A DNA stretch of 64,000 nucleotides from Portulaca oleracea (taxonomy: Eukaryota > Streptophyta > Magnoliopsida > Caryophyllales > Portulacaceae): positions 15,370,841-15,434,840 of the forward strand of contig CM055889.1 in NCBI GenBank assembly GCA_029582165.1, given 5' to 3'. Positions 11,185 to 21,859 of this stretch are shown in pieces. Under the pieces are notes generated by a model. The model saw only the letters and a list, made by a program, of their open reading frames with translations. It was not told the DNA's origin and ran no database searches. Both the position numbers and the translations under genes were made by a program. Within the stretch, counting starts at the first letter, position 1. Every line of letters starts with the position of its first letter.

Positions 11185-11617
11185 CTAACACAGAGGAGGG
11201 AGAGTTTGGTACTCTTCAATGACTTCATTCACTACTCTCCAAGAAGTCACCACATTAGTGAGAGAGCCTTTAGCCATGAACTTATTCCTTGCATTCCAAC
11301 ATTGCCATGCCACTGTCAAAAATACCACTCTGTCTGCACCATGAAGCTTCTCCATAGCATTATAGAAGAAATCCATGGGTGTGTGAAATGGTAGAGACCA
11401 TAGAGCCTCGTCAATCTCACTTAATTCCCAGACAGCTACCGAAGGGGTCATTGAAAGATGCAATGCACATTCGACTCATTGAAATGACCGCAAACAGCAC
11501 ATCTTCCATCAATTATCTCAATTCTCTCTCTTAATGCACCGGCCGAAGGAAGAACACCTTTGCACAATCTCCATCCAAACATTTTGATTCGTGGAGGCGC
11601 CTGTAAATTCCAATTTT
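11185..11617 (-). pseudogene. LINE zf-RVT (zinc-binding in reverse transcriptase) region
   Basis: Frames at 11448-11617 and 11185-11463 (minus) read APPRIKMFGWRLCKGVLPS, then GRCAVCGHFNESNVHCIF and WQCWNARNKF. The CxxC...HC pattern after a PPRIK..WRLC lead is the zf-RVT domain that follows reverse transcriptase in plant LINEs. The reading frame resumes exactly from HCFWKN on the far side of the insertion (41582 onward), which shows these were one protein. Confidence 0.8.
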
Positions 11618-11874
11618 CACTACAACAAAACATAGCTATAGCAACACTAATTTAAGTAACATTTTTTTTATAACTGTTACAATAGATACCCTATTGTAAC
11701 ACTTAAACAATTGTTTCCTAAACTAATACCTATTGCAACATTTAATTATAAAGTGTTACAATAGGACTCAATTTGCATTAAATAAAGCGTTACTATAGAC
11801 TATATAAGAATTTTCATTTTATTTTTACCTTAAAAAAATAAAGATCAACCCAGCTGGCACCCATCCCCCCTCTT

Positions 11875-12020
11875 GCATATGCTCCAGATATTTGCGAGTG
11901 AACAATCATATGAATCAGAGTGAACAATCATAATAATCAGAGTGAACAACCTAATATATATGGGTGAACAATTGTAGAATTTGGAGCACATGCTCCGGGA
12001 GCACCTAATAAATTGTACTT
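11875..12020. repeat. Short direct repeats AGTGAACAATCAT within the CACTA left arm
   Basis: GAGTGAACAATCATA occurs twice, with GAGTGAACAACC and GGTGAACAATTG as diverged copies. The block is bounded by TGCTCCAGAT and GGAGCACATGCTCC, which form a loose inverted pair. It may be an older small insertion. No coding sequence is present. Confidence 0.4.
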
Positions 12021-12158
12021 TTTTTTTTATACAGGCGCGATATTTTCTCCTGAAATTTTCATCTTCCCGGGCAAAAGTAAATGAAAGAGAAGTTGAACAA
12101 AATACCCTAAAAGTAGAATTTTTCATTTCATCCGGCCAAAAGAATCGAAGCCTCTGAA

Positions 12159-12251
12159 ATGGACGGTTCCCAGCTGTTGGGTTGCGACGACGCCCTAAAC
12201 TGCTCGCGCGGTGCCTCCTTCTTCCAGATCGGGAGAGATTGTAGGGCATGA
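12159..12251 (+). pseudogene. Possible captured host 5' coding fragment, 30 codons
   Basis: A GC-richer patch in the AT-rich CACTA arm opens with ATGGACGGTTCCCAG and encodes 30 residues ending GRDCRA before TGA. CACTA elements often carry host gene fragments. No family is recognised and the patch is short, so this is only a suggestion. Confidence 0.2.
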
Positions 12252-12486
12252 CGAAACTATTCTGAAAATTGGTGCATTCTGAACGAAAATCTAAGGGCCT
12301 GTTTGGTGAACAAAACAGGAATGGAGTTAAGTAGGAATGAGTTCTAGTTCCTGTTTTTTCTGTTTGGAGAGCAGTTTCTGGAATGGAATTGCAATCCCTG
12401 GGTATTTGCTATCCCTCCCAAATAGGGGGATTAGAAACCTCCCAAATGAGGGGGGAATAAGCTATCCCTTTTCTTTCACAACAACA

Positions 12487-12714
12487 ACAAAACCAATAAT
12501 AATAATAAAAATAAAAATAAAAATAAAAATAATAATAATTATTATTATTATCATAATTATAATTATTAATAATTAATAGTAATAATTATAATTATAATGA
12601 TAATTATAATTATAATTATTAATAATTATTAATAAAAATAATTATAATACTAATTATTAATAATTATAATAATAATAATAATAATTATAATTATTAATAT
12701 TTAATAATAATAAT
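12487..12714. repeat. AT-rich ATA/ATT degenerate simple repeat, left of solo LTR
   Basis: A simple-sequence block of AATAATAATTATAATTATTAAT type. It continues as 16331-16740 on the other side of the solo LTR, so the LTR landed inside it. No coding. Confidence 0.8.
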
Positions 12715-12719
12715 TATTA

Positions 12720-12930
12720 TGTAAAACCCCGAATTTCTGGTTAACGCGACCGTTAGTTCCGTTTGGCAGAGCGTCGGTGTTGAGTTCAAGTTTCGGGGAC
12801 GAAACTTCTTTTAAGAAGGTAATGATGTAAAACCTCGAGTTTTGGGTAGAACGGAAACCGTTAGTCTTTACCGAACCGTTAGGCCTAAGTTTAAGTTTCG
12901 AGGACGAAACTTCTTTTAAGAAGGTAATGA
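12720..12930 (+). repeat. Two extra [LTR head + polypurine tract] units at the start of solo LTR A
   Basis: TGTAAAACC occurs at 12720, 12826 and 12931, each the start of an LTR head. The first two units (106 and 105 bp) each end with the same module: a TTTCG-(A/G)GGAC-GAAA hairpin, CTTCTTTTAAGAAGG and TAATGA. In the related full element this module lies internally, just before the 3' LTR. The target duplication flanks the outermost TG, so the extended head was part of the integrated LTR. Confidence 0.85.
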
Positions 12931-13264
12931 TGTAAAACCCCGAAAAATCCAACGATGTTGACCGTGACGTCGTTAATAGAATAGGTTTGACTTTGTTATT
13001 TACTGTTGTTCGTAATGTGTTTATTTATGCTAACGCTTGAGCTCGTAGGACCGTCGAGGGACTAACAAGGGTAGAATAGTAATTTTCGTAGGTTAATATT
13101 ATTATGTGGTTAATTACGTGAATATTATTTGTTATGTGATTATATGATTATTAAAATTAATATTATTACTACTATTATTAAAATTATTAGGTTTTTAGAA
13201 AAATCAGTTTTTATTTGTTAAATGGGTTGGATTAGGATTAGTTTTGGGCCTAATTGGGTGTTAG

Positions 13265-13745
13265 TATATAAACCCCTAAACCCTCCTCTCAAACCCTAAA
13301 ACCCTAATAATCCCTCCTCAAACCCTAGCTCTCTCTCTCTCTCTCCTCCTCTCTGCCGTCCGCCACCACTGGCCGCCACCAGTCGCCGGAGATCGAACCA
13401 CCTGCACCACCGCATGACCACCCTCCTCTCTTCCTTTCTCTTTCTTCTTCCTCCTTTCTTCCTCTCGATCCCCGTCTCTCGCCGCACCGCCCAACCGAGG
13501 CCACCGGACGTCGCTACCCCACCGCCGCCCGCGCAGACCGCCGCCCAACGATCGACGATCACACACCGCCGCCCTAACGCCGCGCCGAGCCGTCCCCGAA
13601 GGAGAAACCCCGAATCGCCGGCTGTTGCGAGATTCGGACGTCGACCACCCCCTCGACGACCCCGTCGACTCCGCCGACGCCCGACCCCGACGCACTCTCC
13701 TCCGATCGCGCCGCTGCCGCCGACCAGAACCTAACCTACGTAAAC
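13265..13745 (+). promoter_or_regulatory. LTR promoter and GC-rich leader with teloboxes (solo LTR A)
   Basis: TATATAAACCCC is followed by several AAACCCTAA teloboxes, a CT-rich tract, and about 400 bases of CCGCC/CCACC-rich sequence. It closes with AACCCTAACCCTAA. The arrangement mimics highly expressed plant housekeeping promoters. The GC-rich part is open in several frames on both strands, but the products are low-complexity Arg/Pro/Ser and differ between copies, so I do not call a protein. Confidence 0.6.
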
Positions 13746-15683
13746 CCTAAAACCTAACCCTAACCCTAATCAAGTATTCTTGATTTTCTTTTCTTTTCCT
13801 TTTATTTTCTTGTTTTTATTTTTATTAATCTGATTTATTATTTGTAAATATTATTGTTATTAATTTTCTGATTTTATAATTATTGTATTATTAGTATTGT
13901 AATTAGGGTAATTAATTGTAATAATTTTTCTTGTGTAATTATGTGTAAGTTCCTAATTGTTATATGTAATTTGTTTAAATTGTTATTTGTAATTTTATGA
14001 TGAAAATTGTAATTAGATTAGGTTGTAATAGTTGATTATTAGGTTTAAAAGTAGTTCTTTAATGTTCTTTATTTTCTTTACATGAATCGTTAAACCACGA
14101 TGTTATTGTATGCACGAATTCGATAATTAAATTATCTAGGTTAATCTCTTGAATACAATTAGTACTAAATTTTCTTGTTCTTGATTCGTAAATTAAATCG
14201 CTAGGTTGTTTAATTAGTAACCTACCATTAGTTAAATTCTTGATTTCTTGTTAAATTATAAAAGAATTAGTTATTCGTTTCTTGATTAGTTAATTACTTG
14301 TAACTAGTTGTGTCCTAAAGTTCTTTTAAATCTTTTATTAAAGAAATTTTACGTGTTAACCGCTTTTGTTATTTTCTTGAAAATCTTGGTTTATGGTTAC
14401 AAACTTATAACCAATTTTGTGTAGTTAAATTCTTGAAATCTTATTAAGTGTTTTATGTTTTAAGAAAGTTATTTTCTTTTGTGACTTAAAGGTTTTAATT
14501 AAAGTTTTGTTAAGGTGTTTCTTGTTTTTAAATTAAGTTTAGCCCTACAAGTTTCAATTGTTGGACCTAAGATAAGTTGGACCTTACGTATAAGACCCTA
14601 AGTATTTTTTTGAGTCCCAATTAGAATTCCAAGACCTTTTGGTAAAGACTTGAACCGGATAAGTAATTAGACTGATAACCGTTACCGGGACAGTTTTATT
14701 AGTGTCTAAAGTATGGATTGCCACGACTAGTATAGATGTCTTTTGAACAAGCCCTTTTTACTGGAAGTTCCTTTAGGTGTTAGGGACCATAGGAATTTTA
14801 CGGATCGAACGTTTGACTTGTATAACCCGAGTTATAGCCGTTTTACTAAAACCTGTCAGTTCTGGACCAATTAGAAAGATGGGAGTTTTTGAAGTCCTTC
14901 GGGACTGAGTTGGGCTTAGCCATCAACATGAAAGTTTTAGTAGACATTCTGAGGTTTCCGAAAAGTCCAGAATCAGACCCGTAGGATGTCGGGAAGTCGA
15001 GTTGTGACCCGTTTTATGTGAATGTTATAATCTGTCCTCTGCTTGCTTCTTTTTATAATGATTGTTGAGTGAAAATAATATGTGATCATGTTATGTGTTA
15101 TCTTAGAGATGCTAAGTGTAATCTTTTAATTGATAGGAACCTAAGTGTTCCTAGGGGATGGGTTAGATAGTTGGTAGTTGATACTAACTTCGTTAGAACG
15201 CGTTTTGATTAGATAATTACTTTTATTTTAGGCCCGAGTTAGTGCGAGACGTTAGTGAGCTCAAGTGTGCCCTTCGTTACTACTATCTTGTGAAGTATTC
15301 AGGTAATTGTCTATGCTCTAATCCCCACCGGGATGCTCTTTAAATGTGTTTTGATGTTTTATAATCTATTTTGAGAATTGCATCCCGAAAAGGGATCTTT
15401 TGTGGAAATACGACCATCTGTTTTGATAATCTTTTTGATTCGATTGTGATCTTGGTTTATTTGAGTTGAGAAATTGGATGGTCTTTTATTCGAAGTTTTG
15501 TTAATGGTTTTGATAACTTGGGATGGTTTGACTTGAGAGTCGTGAGTTGAGTTTGAATACTGTGTAAATAATTCAAGTGGAAACGTTAAGCGGGTTTCGG
15601 GGGATAACTTTGTGTGCAGTGTAACAACTCGCAGGTTATGGACTGTGAGATCAGGGCTTCCTTCCCTGATATAGGATAGTATT

Positions 15684-15855
15684 TGATGCCTTTGGTAGGC
15701 GATATTATTGATGCCTTTGGTAGGCGATGTTCTTGATGCCTTTGGTAGGCGATGTTCTTGATGCCTTTGGTAGGCGATGTTTTATGTCTTTGGTAGGCGA
15801 TGTTATTTATGCCTTTGGTAGGCGATGTTCTTGATGCCTTTGGTAGGCGATGTTA
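15684..15855 (+). repeat. 24 bp minisatellite GATGCCTTTGGTAGGCGATG, seven copies
   Basis: Seven units containing CTTTGGTAGGCGAT, most followed by GTTCTT, lie just downstream of TAACAACTCGCAGGTTATGG. Solo LTR B has only three units at the same place (24603-24675). The related LARD has CGGATGGCCATCGC repeats instead. Confidence 0.9.
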
Positions 15856-16330
15856 CTTTAAGGGATTTGGTATCCATATAAATTAAAATATGGATTGGAT
15901 GGGTTGAGGAAACAGTATGGGAGTAAAGGTTTGTAAAACGTTTGATTTGATCCCTCTCCCCAAAATGAATTGAAATGAACTTAAACTGTTTTAAACGTTA
16001 GGGGTAGACATTATTGAGATTTTCCCCTCATTTTCTGAAATGTTTTGATTTCAGGTGGAGATCTAAGTGCTGGGAACGGGAATTAGAAGTGAGGACGACG
16101 AGTCTAGAAGTCGTTGAATCTTTTCTTTTGTTTTCGTTATGAATTCTTAAAGTTGTTTTGAGTTGTTAGTAGTTACCGTTAGCAGACAGTTGTGTTTTCC
16201 TTTCTCGCCTTGTATTCCTTCGGGGATACGGCAGTGACGCCCAAGCTAAATTTGAAGTCTTCCGCTAAGTTTTGTCTGTTAACGTTAGTTTGACTTTGAC
16301 TTTCTATAATTGAATTTCCGGGGCGTCACA

Positions 16331-16686
16331 TATTATTATTACAATAATAATTATAATAATTATAATTATTATTAATAATTATAATAATAATTATTATTAT
16401 AAATGTAACTATTAATAATTATTACTAATAATAAATTATTAAATGTTATTACTTAATAATAATTTATAACAATTAGTAATTTAGGAATATGAAAATTACT
16501 AATAGTGAATAATAATTTATAACAATAATTAATATGTAACAATTATTTTCCATTGAAAATAATTATTAATTAATAAAAAATAATAATTTATAATTTACAG
16601 TAATAATATTATTAATTAATATGTAACAATAACTAATTAATAATTGATAACTATTAATTATAAATTATTAAAATTTTATTATTGTC

Positions 16687-16724
<38 letters not shown>

Positions 16725-16740
16725 TATAACAAATACTATA
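16331..16740. repeat. AT-rich simple repeat, right of solo LTR A
   Basis: Continuation of the simple-sequence block at 12487-12714, ending in (ATA)n at about 16688-16725. It precedes the inverted GGTGAGCAG-type sequence of the PIF-like element. No coding. Confidence 0.8.
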
Positions 16741-16838
16741 ACTGTAGCTTTGATTCCATTCCACTGCTCACCAAACACTTTCATTTCAGGGTTCTAATTC
16801 CATACCCAACCCCCTAGGATTCTAATTCCATACCCAAC

Positions 16839-17097
16839 TGATATGGGGAGTCAGTTTGTTAAGGAAGTTGAGAGTTTGTTAGCTTTTGTTGAGTTGTTAT
16901 AAGAGTTTGTTAAAATCTCAGGTTAGGCGGGAAGAGAGCTATATAATGTACTGTTTCCATTAAGAAACTATGAGAATAATATCAATCTCAAATTCTCCCT
17001 AATTCTCTCTCTCTCTATCTTTCTCTTTTCTCTCTGTTTCTCTCTAAATCTGTTTTCCATCTCAATCTTTACTGTGTTCTTGAAGAACACTGCAACA
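16839..17097 (+). repeat. Left LTR of the Reina-like element
   Basis: TG...CA ends, TATA box TATATAA at 16940-16946, CT-rich R/U5. Nearly identical to 35355-35615 (for example GAGAGCTATATAAT versus GAGAGATATATAAT). Confidence 0.92.
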
Positions 17098-17111
17098 TTG
17101 GTATCAGAGCA
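17098..17111 (+). other. Primer-binding site, tRNA-iMet type
   Basis: TTGGTATCAGAGCA follows the CA of the left LTR directly and is complementary to initiator tRNA-Met. Confidence 0.9.
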
Positions 17112-17172
17112 ACGCTTCTGGTGTGCCTTTGCAAGCAAGCTGGGTGTGGTAACAAGAAGCAAACAAACATCA

Positions 17173-18230
17173 ATGGCAAATCTGGAGGAAATGATGAGGT
17201 CATTGATGGCAAAATTGGATGATCAAGCTAAGAAGTTCGATGATCAATAGAGGAAGATTGATCAAATAACAAATCGATTGGAGTCACTTGAAAAGGATCA
17301 TACAGCTGAGGAATCTAGTGGTTCGAAGCAAAGTTCATCTGGAGAGACTTCCAAACAACCAAGATCTGGTGAAGATGATAGGAGTTGGGGTAAGAATTCC
17401 TTGCATTTTAATCCCAAAGTTGAATTTCCTGTGTTTGATGGGTCAAATGCTAGAATGTGGATCAAGAAGTGTATTAAATACTTTGCTCTTTGTAAAAATT
17501 CCTGAGGATCAAATAGTAGATTTAGCCTCTATGTACTTGCAAGGCAAGGCTGAAATCTGGTTTGGCAGTTATAATCTGTCTAGGAGGCATATTGTTTGGG
17601 AAGAATTTGCTTATGACATATGTACTAGATTTAATGATGATCTTGGGGCTAAAACAGTAGAAGAATTTAACAAATTACAACAATTGGGATGTTTGGATGA
17701 GTATATTGATAAGTTTGAAGAGTTGAGGTCATTATTACTAATTCAGAATGCTAGATTACCTGAGTCCTACTTTCTGGATAGTTTTGTGGAAGGACTTCAA
17801 CCTGAGCTCAAATCTTTTGTGAGGGCTTTTAAACCTTCTACTGTCACTCAAGCTATGGAGTATGCTAGGTGTCAAGAGGATACTGTTAGAGCCCTTAAGG
17901 GAGGAAATAAGTGGAGTAAGTCATCTTCAGGACCTCCTTTCCAGCATAATAGGATCTTGCCAACACCATCTCACAAACTTTTGAATCCCGCGACATCTAA
18001 GGGTCCTAACTCTTCTATACCTACTAGGCAATCACCTAGGTTCATTCCTGCTGCTGTTAGGGCAGAAAAGATGGCTAAGGGGCTTTGTTATTATTGTGAC
18101 AAGCCTTATGAAAAGGGACATGTGTGTGCTACTCGGGGTACTCAATTATTTTTGGTTGAGATCCTAGGAGCTGAAGAAGTAGAAAGTGAGAAACAACATG
18201 AGGATTTGCAAACCTTGGAATGGATGAGGA
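17173..18230 (+). pseudogene. Gag of the Reina-like element (stop and frameshifts)
   Basis: The start is MANLEEMMRSLMAKLDDQ at 17173, with a TAG at 17248-17250 (codon 26). A frameshift follows near 17500, after YFALCKN. The capsid part reads PEDQIVDLASMYLQGKAE then WEEFAYDICTRF and LDEYIDKFEELRSL, the usual retrotransposon Gag helices. A zinc knuckle CYYCDKPYEKGHVC lies near 18086-18127. Gag would package element RNA in cytoplasmic particles. A further frame change precedes the protease. Confidence 0.8.
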
Positions 18231-18735
18231 GTCTGACCATCAAGTTCCCTTTTCACCTCATATTTCTTTTAATGCCTTGAATGGTATTCAGACTTACCAA
18301 ACTATGAAGGTGTCGGCTATGGTTGGGAATAGACCAATTTATATTCTAATCGACTCAGGGAGTACACATAATTTTTTGAGTAATGCTTTGGCTGAGAGGT
18401 TGGGATGTGTGTTAGAACCCATTAAAACACAAACAGTGTCTGTAGCAGATGGATATCAATTGAATTGTCAGTATCTTTGCAGAAATTTCCAATGGAAATT
18501 ACAAGGGGCAATGTTTGAAGTGACATGATGATAATTCCCTTAGGAAACTGTGATCCGGTTTTGGGAATTCAGTGGCTAAGTTTGTTAGGAATTGTCAATT
18601 GGGACTTCAAGAACTTGCAGATGTGGTTTACTTATAAGGGTAAACCGATCCAGGTCCAGGCTGTATCAGATGAAGTGCATTCTTGGATCGGTTGTAGTAA
18701 CACTGAGATACAACAGTCTCCACTCGAGTTATAAA
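18220..18735 (+). pseudogene. Aspartic protease region of the Reina-like element
   Basis: The frame carries YILIDSGSTHNFLS, the active-site D-S/T-G motif of retroviral-type aspartic protease, followed by VADGYQLNC and, after a frame break near 18525, DPVLGIQWLSLLG, the usual C-terminal landmark before reverse transcriptase. A stop closes the second part at 18732-18734. The enzyme would cut the Gag-Pol polyprotein. Confidence 0.8.
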
Positions 18736-20117
18736 CAGTTCTTGAAAAATATGGAGACATTTTCTTGGAGCCTTCTGGCCTGCCGCCCAGTAGAGGTATT
18801 TTTGATCATAGAATTCCTTTACAACCTGGAGCATTACCTGTTAACATCAGGCCTTACAGGTATCCTCTTAAACATAAGGATGTTATTGAAAAACTTGTTG
18901 ATGAAATGTTGCAAAATGGGATCATACAACCTAGTTGTAGTCCTTTTGCTTCTCCAGTAGTGTTGGTGGGTAAAAAAGATGGAAGTTGGAGGCTTTGTGT
19001 GGATTATAGGGAGTTAAACAGGCAGACAGTCAAGGATAAATTCCCTATTCCAGTAGTTGAGGAGCTTATTGATGAGTTTGCTGGATCTATGGTGTTCAGT
19101 AACATAGATTTGAGGGCCGGTTATCATCAATTGTGGGTCTTTGAAGAAGATATTTACAAAATAGCATTTAAAACTCATAATGGTCATTATGAGTTTTTAG
19201 TTATGCCATTTGGATTAACAAATGCTCCTGCTACATTTCAGGGACTTATGAACCATGTGTTCAAACCCTTTTTGAGGAAATTCGTGTTGGTCTTTTTTGA
19301 TGATATATTGGTTTATAGTGCTAATTTGCAACAACATATTTGTCATCTTGAAGCAGTTTTTGGAGTGATGCAGCAGCATCAATTGTATGTTAAGAAGAGT
19401 AAATGTGCTTTTGGGGTATCCAAGGTAGAATATCTTGGCCATTTCATCTCAGGGTTGGGAGTAGAAACTGATCCGGCCAAAGTCCGAGCAGTAGCAGAGT
19501 GGCCTACCCCTGTCAATATTAAAGAACTAAGGAGTTTTCTTGGCCTTGCAGGATATTATAGGAGATTTGTGAAAAATTACTCAATTATCTCAGCACCTTT
19601 GACTTGCTTACTAAAGAAGGGAAGATTTTGTTGGAATGAAAAAGCTGCTGATGCCTTTATGGCTTTAAAGAAAGCTCTATGTTCAGCCCCTGTTTTAGCA
19701 CTTCCAGATTTCAATAAACCCTTTATTATTGAAACTGATGCTTCAGCTAGTGGGATTGGTGTTGTATTGCTTCAAGATAATCATCCCCTGGCATTTTTGA
19801 GTAGATCCTTGGGGTCTAGATGGCAGAAACTATATGTATATGAGAAGGAACTCTTAGCTGTGGTGCATGCTGTGCAAAGATGGGAACAATATTTGATACA
19901 TAATCCTTTTGTGATAAAGACTGGTCAAAAAAGCCTAAAGTGGCTTTTGGAAAGCAAAATTTCAACACCCTTCCAACAATTTTGGCATTCCAAGTTGATG
20001 GGTTATACATATGAAATTCAGTACAAAAGTGGGAAAGAAAATGTAGTAGCGGATGCTCTCTCTCGAGTAACAGGAGCTGAAGTATTAACTTTAGCTTTAT
20101 CTACAATTGATACATGA
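18735..20117 (+). pseudogene. Reverse transcriptase-RNase H of the Reina-like element
   Basis: A long open stretch (about 460 codons) covers reverse transcriptase and RNase H. Landmarks in order are RPYRYPLKHKDVIEKLVDEM, KKDGSWRLCVDYRELN, IDLRAGYHQL, FGLTNAPATFQ, the catalytic VFFDDILVYS, KCAFGVSKVEYLGH, then RNase H ETDASASGIGVVL and SGKENVVADALSR. The catalytic Asp pair is intact. The frame is intact within this piece although the flanks are broken. Closest in order and motifs to chromovirus pol. Confidence 0.9.
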
Positions 20118-20643
20118 CTTGCTGGAGAATATCAGAACTAGTTGGCAGTTGGATCCTTATTTACAGCAGGTTATTGTACAGTTGCAGCAAGGTCATTCAA
20201 TTCCTCATTATACTTGGTCTAATGATCAACTTAGGAGGAAGGGTAAGCTTGTAGTTGGACCTGACAAAGATCTGAGAAGGAAATTGATACTTTGGGGGTC
20301 ATGCTTCTCCAGTAGCTGGGCACTCTGGGAGGGAAGCTACCTTGCACAGGCTCAAGTCTTTGGTACATTGGCGTGGGATGTATAAGGATGTTACTATTTT
20401 TATTCGAAGGTGTTTGGTATGTCAGACTTGCAAATATGATACAGGAGCATACCCTGGATTACTACAGCCCCTACAAATTCCCTCGGAAATTTGGCAAGAC
20501 ATTTCTATGGATTTCATTGATGGATTGCCTTTATCTGTGGGAAAGGATTCTATTTTTGTTGTGGTTGATAGGATGAGCAAATATGCCCATTTTATGGCAT
20601 TGAAGCATCCTTACACAGCTATGGATGTGGTCCAATGTTATCT
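20107..20643 (+). pseudogene. Integrase N-terminal part of the Reina-like element, cut by the LARD
   Basis: After a frameshift near 20300 it shows HSGREATLHR, then CLVCQTCK, the HHCC zinc-binding start of integrase, and DISMDFIDGLPLS with the first catalytic Asp. It continues MSKYAHFMALKHPYTAMDVVQ and breaks at 20643 on the duplicated TATCT. The remaining integrase resumes at 34416. Confidence 0.85.
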
Positions 20644-21290
20644 TGTAACGCCCCGGAAATTTAAATTCTAAACTTAACGGTCAAAGTCAAACGTTGACTA
20701 ACATTAACAGCGGAAGACTCATTTTTTTTTCTTTTTATTAACTTGGGCGTTACTGCCTTATCCCCGAAGGAATACAAGGCAAGAAAGAGGAACTAACGAC
20801 TACTAATTATTTACTTCAATTTTACAAACGGAAGAAACTCAAATTTTAGAGACAACGCATACTAAACATTTATCGACTTCAAATCTAAAACACGAACAAA
20901 GCTATATTCTCAAAACTTCTAACTTCAAGACTAACGTCCTCACTTCTAGTTCCCGTTCCCATCACAGAACTCTTCACATGAAAACAAAACATTTAAACAC
21001 ATGAGGGGGGATAACCTCAATAATGTCTACCCCTAACAGTCAAAACATTATACAATTCATTTCAACACATTTTAAGGGAAGGGGAAACGACTCAAACATT
21101 TCAAAATATCTTTAACAAGTCAACCTACCTGTTTCCATATTTTAAAGCAGGCGGGACTTCCGTATCGCCCCTCGGAGTCCAAAAGACTCGCCAAAATATT
21201 CACAATACTTTCCAATCTCAGTCAATCTCACGGATGGCCATCGCAATCATTCTTTTCTCATTATAATTCACGGATGGCCATCGCCAACAT

Positions 21291-21525
21291 TGTAAAACCT
21301 CGAGTTTTAGGAGGAATGAAACCGTTAGTTTTCTTTACCGGACCGTTAGGGTTAAGTTTAAGTCAAGTTTCGGGGACGAAACTTCTTTTAAGAAGGTAAT
21401 GTTGTGAAACCTCGAGTTTTAGGAGGAATGAAACCGTTAGTTTTCTTTACCGGACCGTTAGGGTTAAGTTTAAGTTTAAGTTTCGAGGACGAAACTTCTT
21501 TTAAGAAGGTAATGATGTAAAACCC
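21291..21525 (+). repeat. Two extra [LTR head + polypurine tract] units at the start of solo LTR B
   Basis: Units of 122 and 113 bp, each starting TGTRAAACCTCGAGTTTTAG and ending with the TTTCGRGGACGAAA hairpin, CTTCTTTTAAGAAGG and TAATG(A/T). The two are much more alike to each other than the two units in solo LTR A, which suggests separate or later duplication. Confidence 0.85.
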
Positions 21526-21859
21526 CGAAAAATCCAACGATATTGACCGTGACGCCGTTAATAGAATAGGTTTGACTTCGTGTTTTATTATTATTCGTTT
21601 GTGTTTATTTATGCTAACGCTTGAGCTCGTAGGACCGTTGAGGGACTAACAAGGGTAGATTAGTAATTTATGCTGGTTAATATTATTATGTTAATAATTA
21701 CGTGAATATTATTTTTTATGTGATTATATGATTATTAGTATTAATGTTATTATTTACAATTATTAGAATTATTAGGTTTTTTTAGAAAAATCAGTTTTTA
21801 TTTGTTAATTGGGCTGAGTTAGGATTAGTTGAGTTAATTGGGCCTAATTATGGGTATAA

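Larger units (their letters stand above)
12720..16330 (+). mobile_element. Solo LTR A, 3.6 kb, Tekay-like non-autonomous family
   Basis: It starts TGTAAAACCCCG and ends CGGGGCGTCACA (TG...CA) and is flanked by a perfect 5 bp duplication TATTA (12715-12719, 16331-16335). No internal region or second LTR is present, so it is a solo LTR formed by recombination. It contains tandem head units (12720-12930), a TATA box (TATATAAACCCC, about 13266), a GC-rich leader (13320-13740) bordered by AAACCCTAA motifs, and a 24 bp minisatellite (15684-15855). The whole is collinear with solo LTR B at 21291-25152. The ends and the TTTCGAGGACGAAA hairpin resemble Tekay/Del chromovirus elements. Confidence 0.9.

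Noticed and set aside
12337..12576. 79-residue frame after the PIF-like left end
   Set aside because: Its second half is Lys/Ile repeats from an AT-rich simple sequence and the first half is element terminus. No host gene.
15684..15855. CRISPR-like array (24 bp repeats)
   Set aside because: Units are contiguous tandem copies without unique spacers, inside a plant LTR; it is a minisatellite.
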